A DNA stretch of 64,000 bases from positions 207,909-271,908 of the forward strand of contig WMKK01000009.1 in assembly GCA_012295225.1 (NCBI GenBank), in the 5' to 3' direction. The position numbers and the translations under genes were made by a program. This stretch comes from Ostreococcus mediterraneus (lineage: Eukaryota > Chlorophyta > Mamiellophyceae > Mamiellales > Bathycoccaceae). This document shows positions 9,838 through 17,261 of the stretch, one piece after another; positions within the stretch are counted from its first letter, which is position 1, and each line of letters opens with the position of its first letter. Below the pieces are notes generated by a model, which was given only the letters and a program-made list of their open reading frames with translations, was not told where the DNA came from and ran no database searches.

Positions 9838-11124
9838 ATGTCGGAGCCAGCGAAGATGAAGGTGGCGGAACTTAAGGATGCGCTCAAGGCGCGCGGGTTG
9901 GACACGACTGGGTTGAAGGCGGCGCTCGTGGCGCGTTTGGAGGAGGCGATGGCGAATGATGATGGTGCCGCAGAGGAGGATAACGATGACGCTGCTGAAG
10001 AGGAAGAAGAAGAAGCGGAAGAAGAAGCGGCGGCACCGGCGGCGAAGGATGATACGAAGGATATGAAGGCTAAGGCTGAGGAGATGGCGGCTAAAGCGAT
10101 GGCGGAGCATGCGGCGGCGGAAAAGAAGCGCGAACGATCGCCGGATGGTGATGACGCTGAGCCCGAGGCGCAGCGCGCCAAGAGTGATGGTCATGTTGGC
10201 GCTGAAGGCCCGAAATCGGTGGATAGCGCGAATACCCCGAGTGGTCAAAAGCTCGCGACGTACGAGCTTCCGGATGGGCAAATTCGCAAGGATGTGCCAA
10301 CGCAGTCCAACGAGGGACGCATCATCGGTCGCGGCGGGTCAAATATTCGTGAGTTGCAAGATCGTTTCCGTTGCAGAATCACTATGAACCGACCGGCACA
10401 TTTGGCGGAGGTTGTTGGTCAGCTTGAAAACGTCAACGCGTGCTGCGACGAGATTACGCGCATCGTTGAAGAGGGCAACGTCCGTGAGGCGGCGGAAAAA
10501 GCCGGCTTACCCATCCCTGGTATTTCCGATCGCCCTGGTTTCGGCGGCGGCGCTCGCCCTGGATTTGGTGGTGGCATGGGCATGGGCGGTGGCGGCGGCG
10601 GCTTCAGCGGTCACATGGAGAAGGTGCCATGCGAAGGTCAAGAGGGTCGCATCATCGGTCGCGGTGGTGAAAACATTCGTCGTGTCGAGTCCCAAACCGG
10701 CACTCGCGTCAAGATGAATCGCGTTGATAACATTGCTGAGGTATACGGCACCCCACAACAGTGCGCTGAAGCGGTGCGAATGATCCAAGAGTACATTCAC
10801 ACCGCGCCGAGCCGTCAAGGCGGCGGCGGCGGCTACCAGCAGCAAGGCGGCTTCGGTGGCGGCTACCAACAGCAAGGCGGCTTCGGCGGCGGCTACCAGC
10901 AACAAGGTGGCTACGGTGGTGGCTACCAGCAGCAAGGCGGCTATGGCCAACAGCAAGCGTACGGGCAGCAACAAGGCTACGGGCAACAACAAGGTTACGC
11001 CGCGGCTCCGGCTGGAGGCGCGCCTCTTCCTCACGGTTGGGAAGAAGTCAACCCGGGCAATGGCGGACCCGTCTACTACTGGAACACGGTGACCAACGTG
11101 ACGCAATATGAGCGCCCGAATTAG
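9838..11124 (+). CDS. SAP-KH-KH-WW nucleic-acid-binding protein
   Basis: The protein (428 aa from ATG 9838) begins with a SAP motif (residues 6-40, MKVAELKDALKARGLDTTGL) for DNA or chromatin contact. An acidic, Ala-rich linker follows. KH1 has GRIIGRGGSNIRELQ and KH2 has GRIIGRGGENIRRVE, both with an intact GxxG loop. Gly-rich linkers, four GYQQQGGFGG-type repeats and a C-terminal WW domain (LPHGWEEVNP...VYYWN...TQYERP) complete it. In the WW domain the second signature Trp is Tyr. The KH part resembles FUBP/KSRP-type regulators, and the prion-like repeats suggest granule formation, but both are inference. Frames upstream of 9838 lack an ATG. Confidence 0.88.
   Translation: MSEPAKMKVAELKDALKARGLDTTGLKAALVARLEEAMANDDGAAEEDNDDAAEEEEEEAEEEAAAPAAKDDTKDMKAKAEEMAAKAMAEHAAAEKKRERSPDGDDAEPEAQRAKSDGHVGAEGPKSVDSANTPSGQKLATYELPDGQIRKDVPTQSNEGRIIGRGGSNIRELQDRFRCRITMNRPAHLAEVVGQLENVNACCDEITRIVEEGNVREAAEKAGLPIPGISDRPGFGGGARPGFGGGMGMGGGGGGFSGHMEKVPCEGQEGRIIGRGGENIRRVESQTGTRVKMNRVDNIAEVYGTPQQCAEAVRMIQEYIHTAPSRQGGGGGYQQQGGFGGGYQQQGGFGGGYQQQGGYGGGYQQQGGYGQQQAYGQQQGYGQQQGYAAAPAGGAPLPHGWEEVNPGNGGPVYYWNTVTNVTQYERPN
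10831..10950 (+). repeat. Coding minisatellite, 4 units of 30 bp
   Basis: Four head-to-tail 30 bp units start at 10831, 10861, 10891 and 10921. They encode GYQQQGGFGG with F/Y changes, and the last unit decays into GQQ repeats. Unit differences are mostly silent third-position changes, so the peptide, not the DNA, appears to be held. Confidence 0.9.
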
Positions 11125-11372
11125 ACATAAAAGATGGTTCGCAAAGGCAGGTTACATTTCTCTTCGCGGGGATTGAATCACAAAGGGAACTTATCTCACA
11201 AATTCAGCTACTCTTCTACAAAGTCATTCCACGCGACGTCGTCGTCGTCGAGCGAGCGAGCGAGCGTGCGAGCGCGATCGATTGATTTTCGTCATCGTCG
11301 TCGGCGTCGTCGTTCAGACACAAATCATCACGGTTAATAAACACAACTTTTTCTCGTACGTAACCTTTGCAG

Positions 11373-12611
11373 CTACTCGTCATCGAGAGTGACTAAAAAT
11401 TCGCGCGGCATAATGGTGCCGTTACGACCTCTAAATTTACCTAAAATCCCTGGAGCACCCGCAATGACTTCTTTCATGTCTCCGCCTTTTTTGTCGTCAA
11501 CCTCGACCCAAAACGCGCCCTCGACCAAACGTTTCGGACTCCACTCAAAACCGGATTGCTCACCAACCAAAGCCGCCGCGCGCGCGATTTCTTCTCTACT
11601 CGGTCTATCTCGTTCACCCTGTTTACGTTTCGTAGCGCTCAACACGACATTTACCGGCGACTCCATCACCGGGAACGAGCACACCGGCCCGATGACGCGC
11701 GCCAACGTCCTCGCAAACGTAGCTACAGCGTCGCGCGCGGGACTTCCGCGCACGCCGTTAAACATATTCAGCACCAAGCTTCCACCATCCGTGAGTGCTT
11801 CTGCGCACGCGCGTAAGAAATCATCTTCAATTAAGTGTGCAGGAATCTCGCCGTCGCCGTCAAACGCATCCATGAAGATCACATCAAGCGATTTCGGCGC
11901 GCACGTCCTCATCATCGTCGCGCAATCCGCCAAAACCACTCGTAATCGACCATCGCCGCGACTATCATCATCACTGAACGCGCGAACGACATCCATATCT
12001 AATCCATGATGCTCTCGAACGATATCGATGATCATCGGATCGATCTCCACCACGCAAACATCGCACATTGGAAATTTCCTCTGCGCAAACGCCGGAGCGG
12101 CGCCCGCGCCCAAACCGATATACAATAACCGTCCACCCTCGCGCACGAGATCTATGCCGCGCCACGACGACAACCCGATCGACACCGCCGTCATCACGCG
12201 CAAATATTCATACGGAAGCGCGCCATCATCAGCGCGCACGCCGCGCGCGTCCCCATCCTCGTCCACGACGTAGCTCAAGCCTTGCTCGACGTCGTTAAAC
12301 CGCAACGACCGAAACGGCCCAAACGCCGCGATGCGCACGTCGCCGTTCACCGCCGACGTCGCGCGAAACACCGTTCGTTCATCCTCCGGCGGCCAGTCGA
12401 GATAGGCGCGCTCGCTCCGTCGCGCATCGTCGCGCTCCGCCGCCGCGGCGAGGCGCTGCTCCAGCGCATCAAACACATTCGCGCGCGCGACGCCACCGCG
12501 CGCGCGACGATGCGCGACGGAGCATTTCTGCCCAACCGCGCGCGCCGCGAAAGGTTTCGCGCGCGCGAACAGCGCGCCGCGCGGGGCGAGCGCGCGCAGC
12601 GAGAGGAGCAT
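11373..12611 (-). CDS. Spermidine-synthase-like (PABS fold) protein, probably plastid
   Basis: This 412-residue single-exon protein has an Ala/Arg-rich N-terminus that looks like a transit peptide. A spermidine/spermine-synthase-like Rossmann domain follows: LLYIGLGAGAAP is the nucleotide-binding glycine motif, VVEIDPMI the acidic loop, and DVIFMDAFDGDGEIP the segment that in true synthases holds the catalytic aspartates. The family includes plant proteins annotated only as SAM-dependent methyltransferases, so real polyamine synthase activity is not claimed. Its start codon abuts the start region of the divergent methyltransferase gene. Confidence 0.75.
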   Translation of the reverse strand: MLLSLRALAPRGALFARAKPFAARAVGQKCSVAHRRARGGVARANVFDALEQRLAAAAERDDARRSERAYLDWPPEDERTVFRATSAVNGDVRIAAFGPFRSLRFNDVEQGLSYVVDEDGDARGVRADDGALPYEYLRVMTAVSIGLSSWRGIDLVREGGRLLYIGLGAGAAPAFAQRKFPMCDVCVVEIDPMIIDIVREHHGLDMDVVRAFSDDDSRGDGRLRVVLADCATMMRTCAPKSLDVIFMDAFDGDGEIPAHLIEDDFLRACAEALTDGGSLVLNMFNGVRGSPARDAVATFARTLARVIGPVCSFPVMESPVNVVLSATKRKQGERDRPSREEIARAAALVGEQSGFEWSPKRLVEGAFWVEVDDKKGGDMKEVIAGAPGILGKFRGRNGTIMPREFLVTLDDE

Positions 12612-12657
12612 GCGGCGCGGTCTGCGGGGCGAGCACCCAGCGTGCCTTCACACATCG

Positions 12658-13395
12658 ATGCGCATCGCGGCGAGCGTGCGGCGCGTCTATCCACGAATCG
12701 CGCCGATGAGGCGCGCGACGACGATGGCGTCGAGCGCGGAACCGGTCAAGTCCAACGCGGCGGCGTTTAGACAGCCGAACGGGGGGACGGATTGGGAATC
12801 GATGTGGAGCGCGGGCTCGACGGGGTTCGACTGTAAGCGCACCGAGCCCGCGCTGCAACGCGCCCTGGACGCGGGCGAGGTGGCGATTGGGCGAGGAAAA
12901 TGTTTGGTGCCAGGGTGTGGCAGGGGTTATGCGCTCGCGAGCTTGGCGAGAGGTGGGTTTCGGGACGTCGTGGGACTGGAGATTAGCGAAACGGCGCGCG
13001 CCGCGGCGGAGGCGCACTTGCGAGCGAATGAAACCGACGTGCCTGGTGATGCTACGATACGTATCGTTGTGGAAGATTTCTTCGCGCATGCGCCAGAGGT
13101 GAAGTATGATTTTGTGTATGATTGTACGTTTCTGTGCGCCATCGAGCCGAGCCGTCGCGGCGAGTGGGCGAAAACGATGTCGAGGTGCATCAAGCCCAAT
13201 GGAACGATTACATCTCTGGTGTTTCCATGTGGAGACTTTGAGGGTGGTCCGCCCTATGCGTTGTCGCCAGCGCTTGTGAAGGACTTGCTCGTGACGCATG
13301 GGTTTGAGGAGGTATCGTTGGAGGAGGTAGAAGAGAAAGATTGGGCGAGAGGCCGCATGGAGTATTTTTACACGTTTCGTCGCTCCGCGGCGTGA
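12658..13395 (+). CDS. HOL/thiopurine-methyltransferase-type S-methyltransferase
   Basis: From ATG 12658 the protein has 245 aa. The core matches the TPMT/HARMLESS TO OZONE LAYER family: GGTDWESMWSAGSTGFD, the SAM-binding CLVPGCGRGYALASLA, VVGLEISETA, and YDCTFLCAIEPSRRGEWA. These enzymes methylate halides or thiols (bisulfide, thiocyanate) with SAM, and marine algae use them to emit methyl halides. The start is uncertain: in-frame ATGs at 12610, 12658, 12706 and 12724 all precede the domain. The first overlaps the divergent gene by 2 bp, and 12658 leaves a short basic presequence. Confidence 0.85.
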   Translation: MRIAASVRRVYPRIAPMRRATTMASSAEPVKSNAAAFRQPNGGTDWESMWSAGSTGFDCKRTEPALQRALDAGEVAIGRGKCLVPGCGRGYALASLARGGFRDVVGLEISETARAAAEAHLRANETDVPGDATIRIVVEDFFAHAPEVKYDFVYDCTFLCAIEPSRRGEWAKTMSRCIKPNGTITSLVFPCGDFEGGPPYALSPALVKDLLVTHGFEEVSLEEVEEKDWARGRMEYFYTFRRSAA

Positions 13396-13572
13396 GCGCA
13401 TGGGAGTTAATACGTAGATATGTACTGCATTCGTTGTTTTCGCATGCCGGACGTAGAGTTGAATATCTATATATGGTTTGTTGCTTGTTGCTTGATTAAC
13501 GTAGACGTAGCCGAGACGAGGCGCAAGCAATCCAGGGTGTCATTTCAAGACTCGCACTACCGCTCCCAAACC

Positions 13573-14706
13573 ATGTCGCCCTCCGTCTTTGCCTCGCAAT
13601 CGAAACGCCACACTCTTGTTACTGTTTTCTGTCTCGTGCTCGCCATCATACCCGTCGACGCTGTCATTTACTACGGTACTATGCTCCGCAACAATTCCAA
13701 TGTTGGATTTGACTCTTTGCACAGGTGCAGCAGTCGGACCGTACGGAACTACCGTCGCCGGTGCCGCCGTGGTTCGTCCCGGACGACGTGGATTTCGATA
13801 CTACGGCCGCAAGCTTTTAGGTCAAGAAGAGAAACAAGCGAAATGCGAAACAATGTTGGACGTACGTATACATGTATACCGTATACACGCCGCCGCTCGG
13901 AATTCGCTGTCTGTCTAGTTGAACACTAATTTGCGTCGTATGGTTCGCACGCGCAGGTGATTGAATCTCGATCGATGCTTTCTGATCTTGCACTCGCGAT
14001 TCGAGATTTACCCCGAATTCGAGAAGCGTTGAACAATTCAACGGCCACGGATACCTTTTTCGCGCCCAGCAACGCCGCTATCAAATCTCTCGTCGAATGG
14101 GGCGGATACGATTCCATCAAAGAGGGACTGAAAGAGTTCTTTTCTACCAAGGAAATCAAAGGATTGATCATTGCGTATCACGCAATTCCCAATCAAAAGC
14201 TGCTATACGGGCAATTGAATGCGATGAATGGGAAATTTCTCCAAACGGCGTTGTCGCGCGTTCTTGACTCGCCTGGAAGCCTCGAAGTAAGCTCATACGA
14301 AGGTAACATCTACATCAAAGGCTATGGCTCTGAAGCCAAGATTGTAGCTGCTGATATTCCCGCGTGTGGCTCCGTCGTGCACGTCATTGATGGCGTCTTA
14401 CTTCCTGTTGATGGCGACGGCGAGCTGAGTGAAGAACAAAAGAATCGCATCGAACGCGCGCGCACAGCGCTCGACAAAGGTGGCGAAGACGACGATGAAT
14501 ACGCACCAGCGCCGTCGCCTAATGACGCTGAAGCACCAGCGCCTGCGCCTTCTGACGACAAGTTGCTCGAAGATATTGAAGACGAAATCGAAGACATCAA
14601 AACCGATGGCGGCGTCGAAATCGATGACAACATGTACAGTGACGACGACTCATTCGCCAGCGCGCCAGCGCCAGCGCCAGCGCCAGCGCCTTTGGCGTAC
14701 CCTTAA
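13573..14706 (+). CDS. Secreted FAS1 (fasciclin) domain protein (3 exons)
   Basis: Exons 13573-13675, 13725-13861 and 13957-14706 give 329 aa. The introns are 49 and 95 bp, and the phases agree. Exon 1 supplies a signal peptide (TLVTVFCLVLAIIPVDA). The FAS1 domain covers most of exon 3: SDLALAIRDLPRI, TDTFFAPSNAAIKSL, IAYHAIPNQKL, and a C-terminal HVIDGVLLP. An acidic tail with Ala-Pro runs (APAPAPAPAP) follows, as in wall or surface adhesion proteins of green algae, where such runs may be O-glycosylated. Ostreococcus has no obvious wall, so surface or lumenal adhesion is inferred. The 49 bp first intron is very short, but the join keeps the frame. Confidence 0.82.
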
Positions 14707-14839
14707 GCACCAGTCACTGCTCTAGTGCTTCCAAGACCATGACCTCTGATACACGCATTCAAGACGCTACGCGGCGAATGTAATGTCCATGCAAGTTGCG
14801 ATTTACAAAAGTCTTTGCATAACAATACGATTTGTTCTA

Positions 14840-14857
14840 CTGTCAGCTACCAAAAAC
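14840..14857 (+). repeat. Left terminal inverted repeat
   Basis: The sequence CTGTCAGCTACCAAAAAC is followed at 14860-14871 by CTAAACCCTAAA, a plant-type telomere-like word, just inside the element. Confidence 0.85.
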
Positions 14858-15078
14858 CTCTAAACCCTAAATAGCGAATTTAATGGGGAATCGACTTTTC
14901 TTTCGTCGCCTGAGCGCCGCGACGCCGCGGACGTGGCGTCGCGGCGTCCGTCTGACGTGTCCGGATCCGCGGCACCCGCGGTTTACGACTCATGCCGGCC
15001 CTAGGGTCGTCCAGAGACGCGTGTATGACCGTTGCAAAATTCCCCAAAACTGAGCACGTTTTTTGAAAACTCATCATC

Positions 15079-15616
15079 ATGCGCGACGAACACCGGCGCC
15101 GCAGACGCACCCAGCGACCCACCGCGACCAAGTAAGTTGTTCGTAAACATGTTTTGTACGTTTCTAAACCGTTTGCGTGTAGTATGACGCCGCCCGTGCT
15201 TGATGCTGACGACGCAGCACAATTTGAATCTGACGTGTTGCGCGTGGTGTGTGAACTTGAACTTAACCACCGTCTACGTGCGCGTAAGGACAAGTTCGGC
15301 GTGAAATTAAGCATTAGAAAGCTCTGAACGAGTACAGTGAGTCATGTTTTAGGCATTGGCGACGATTAAGCTCGCGAAAGACGCCGAAAAACACGACGCC
15401 GAAAAACAACACACTGCGAAGCTATTGCGCAAGAAGAGTGAAGAGATGGAAGCCGAGTATCGCGCCACGAAGACGGCAAAAGAGGAATGCCTGCGCGAAA
15501 ATATTGGTCAATTTATCAAGAAGTTCACGATACAGGAGATGTATCATATTCTGAAGCACCGTACGGTGGACTTAGTCAGCACCGCTCCAGCTCAAGTGCT
15601 GACGCATTTGTTGTGA
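15079..15616 (+). CDS. Unknown spliced gene inside the TIR element
   Basis: Exons 15079-15131, 15183-15300 and 15353-15616 join in frame into 144 aa. The introns are 51 bp (GTAAGT...TAG) and 52 bp (GTGAAA...TAG). The protein is charged and mostly helical, with coiled-coil-like KDAEKHDAEKQHTAKLLRKK and then QFIKKFTIQEMYHILKHRT. I do not recognise it, and no DDE/D triad or helix-turn-helix is evident. The terminal TGA at 15614-15616 is followed in the same frame by another 110 codons of coding-like sequence (next entry). The gene may therefore be broken by a nonsense change, or it may end here. The second intron has a weak donor and is less certain. Confidence 0.45.
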
Positions 15617-15946
15617 GAGCACTTGCCCGAGTTCTACGACGCCCAATGGGCTTGCATGGCGCGGCGTACGCGCGCAACACGCTCGAACGAAGACGAGGAC
15701 GCGTATTCCTCCGAATCCGACGCCTCCGAATCCGATGCCGACGCCGTAGACGACGTTGAGGATGACGACGCCGAGGACACACCTGTTGAAAGAATCGTCG
15801 ACGATTTCCCCCTCAACTGCTCGACGTGTCACTGGAAAGGGGCGCGCGTGCGTTGCAAGGAGTGGTACAGTCAAGGTCGACGACGTATTGGCCCGAAGGA
15901 ATGGTCTAGAGAGCCCATTCGGCCACCCACGAGCGTGAATGAATGA
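15617..15946 (+). other. In-frame continuation after TGA inside the TIR element
   Basis: The frame of exon 3 stays open after the TGA for 109 residues, to the TGA at 15944-15946. It contains a Ser/Asp/Glu-rich block (EDEDAYSSESDASESDADAV) and a C-terminal Cys-containing basic segment (CSTCHWKGARVRC). The composition is coding-like. Either an ancestral 254-residue protein has acquired a stop, or this is a separate short gene starting at an internal ATG. Sequence from other strains would decide. Confidence 0.35.
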
Positions 15947-16156
15947 AGCATGGAGAGGGTGTGTCAACGCGTTGAACAACAATGTTTTAAAATTTTGGGG
16001 AAAATGCACCGCATCTAGTACGCGACGATAACGCGTCGAAACGCTTTAAAAACAACAAAGAAGAGTGTAAAAATAAGTTTTATCGTATTTCTAATCGTTT
16101 CAGAGTCGTCGTCGTCGATCTCGCGTCACGGCGTCGAGTTTCCCCAAAATATCAAT

Positions 16157-16174
16157 GTTTTTGGTAGCTGACAG
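16157..16174 (-). repeat. Right terminal inverted repeat
   Basis: This is a perfect inverted copy of the left end (GTTTTTGGTAGCTGACAG), followed by TA at 16175-16176. Confidence 0.85.
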
Positions 16175-16187
16175 TAAAGAAGCTATA

Positions 16188-16943
16188 TTACGGAGGTGGA
16201 GGCGGCGGTGGGACATTGGTGTACCCCATTGGAATCGCCCCAGCGCGTGGCGGCGGTGGTGGCACGCCGAATCTCACCCCGCCCGCCGGCGGCGGTGGCG
16301 GCGCCCAGCCCATCACCGGCGGCTCGCCCGCCGGTGGCGGCGGCGGTACCTCTTCGTCGTCCTCGTCAACCCCACCCGGCGGTTTCGGCGGCACATCATC
16401 CGAAGTCCAAGGCTCGATGGCAAATTCAATCGTATCCCCGCCTTTTGCGCTCGCGGGAATGACGAACCGAACGATAGGACCGTTTGGAAAAATCTGAACC
16501 CGCGCTTCTCGTCCGACGTCGACGTCCCGCGGCACGGTAAACTTTGCGTACCGCCTCCCATCGTGTTTCTTCAAATCTAAATCGCACGGATCCCCGGGTG
16601 GGGCATCAGGAATCCCCGTAATCGTCTGTCCTTTCGCCGCGGCGCCGACTGTGGCGGCGGCGCTGCTCGTCGTCGTCGTCCCAGCCGTTGTCGACGCGCT
16701 TCCGCCGCTCGACGCCCGCGCGCTCTTCAACGCTAAACCACTCGTCTTCAACACCCCAACCCCGCGCGCGCGCCCGACAGCGATCGGTACAGACTTCAAC
16801 CCACCACTCGTCGCACCCGTGGCGCCGTTCGCACCCGTCGTCACCAATGTTTTCTTCCCGCTCTGCTTTTTCTTCGCATTCGCCTCCGATTCCACCAACT
16901 CTGCAAAGTACGCGTCGCGCTTCTTACGCAAATCGTCCCCCAT
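16188..16943 (-). CDS. Unknown Pro-rich protein with a VPxxxxxG-type beta motif
   Basis: The protein has 251 aa in one exon. The N-terminus is basic and helical (MGDDLRKKRDAYFAELVESE). A low-complexity Ala/Gly/Thr/Ser linker leads to a compact segment: RRYAKFTVPRDVDVGREARV, then VRFVIPASAKGGDTIEF. This resembles short beta repeats of the type VPxGVxPG seen in many algal proteins. The C-terminal quarter is proline-rich (PPPPPPAGEPP, PPPPPPRAG) and ends in six prolines, a typical ligand for WW, SH3 or profilin. No function can be assigned. The TIR element begins 12 bp after the stop, inside the presumed 3' UTR. Confidence 0.65.
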   Translation of the reverse strand: MGDDLRKKRDAYFAELVESEANAKKKQSGKKTLVTTGANGATGATSGGLKSVPIAVGRARGVGVLKTSGLALKSARASSGGSASTTAGTTTTSSAAATVGAAAKGQTITGIPDAPPGDPCDLDLKKHDGRRYAKFTVPRDVDVGREARVQIFPNGPIVRFVIPASAKGGDTIEFAIEPWTSDDVPPKPPGGVDEDDEEVPPPPPAGEPPVMGWAPPPPPAGGVRFGVPPPPPRAGAIPMGYTNVPPPPPPP

Positions 16944-17261
16944 CGCGTGCGCGATGACGTACGATGCGGTCTACGTCGTCGTCTCGCCTCGCGCGTACGT
17001 CGCGCGGCGTGCGTCGCGCTGTGCCGCGCGGAGCTGCGAAGTTGGTCACCCGTTTATTTAAAGTGCCAGCGTGTGATCTTGCGCCGCGCACGCCACTTTG
17101 CCCCGCGCGACAGCCGCACGCGCGACGACCCATCGCGCACACATAGGCGTGCATCGCGTCTGTGCGTGCGTTTCGATCGAGCGCTGCGCGACGAGGCGTG
17201 GGCGTTGGGATAAAGCGACGCATTTCGTGTGGTGTTTGACGTCGTCATCCGATCGTGAACC
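16944..17261. other. Divergent promoter region
   Basis: These 318 bp lie between the Pro-rich protein gene (minus) and the 11-mer repeat protein gene (plus). The region is GC-rich with many CGCG words. I see no TATA box close to either start, no RNA gene and no convincing small protein. Confidence 0.5.

Larger units (their letters stand above)
14840..16174. mobile_element. 1.3 kb TIR DNA element with TA target duplication (Tc1/mariner-like ends)
   Basis: An 18 bp sequence at 14840-14857 is repeated perfectly and inverted at 16157-16174. Both ends are flanked by TA (14838-14839 and 16175-16176), the target duplication of the Tc1/mariner superfamily. Inward of the perfect part, both ends share looser similarity (GGGGAA...TCGAC). 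The element lies in the space between the FAS1 gene and the next gene, whose stop codon is only 12 bp from the right end. The spliced gene inside does not look like a DDE transposase, so this may be a non-autonomous element carrying a captured gene. Superfamily assignment is inferred from the ends only. Confidence 0.7.

Noticed and set aside
11134-11337. 67-codon frame after the KH/WW gene
   Set aside because: It lies in the 3' UTR and codes for Ser/Arg runs from a CGTCGT/GAGC microsatellite.
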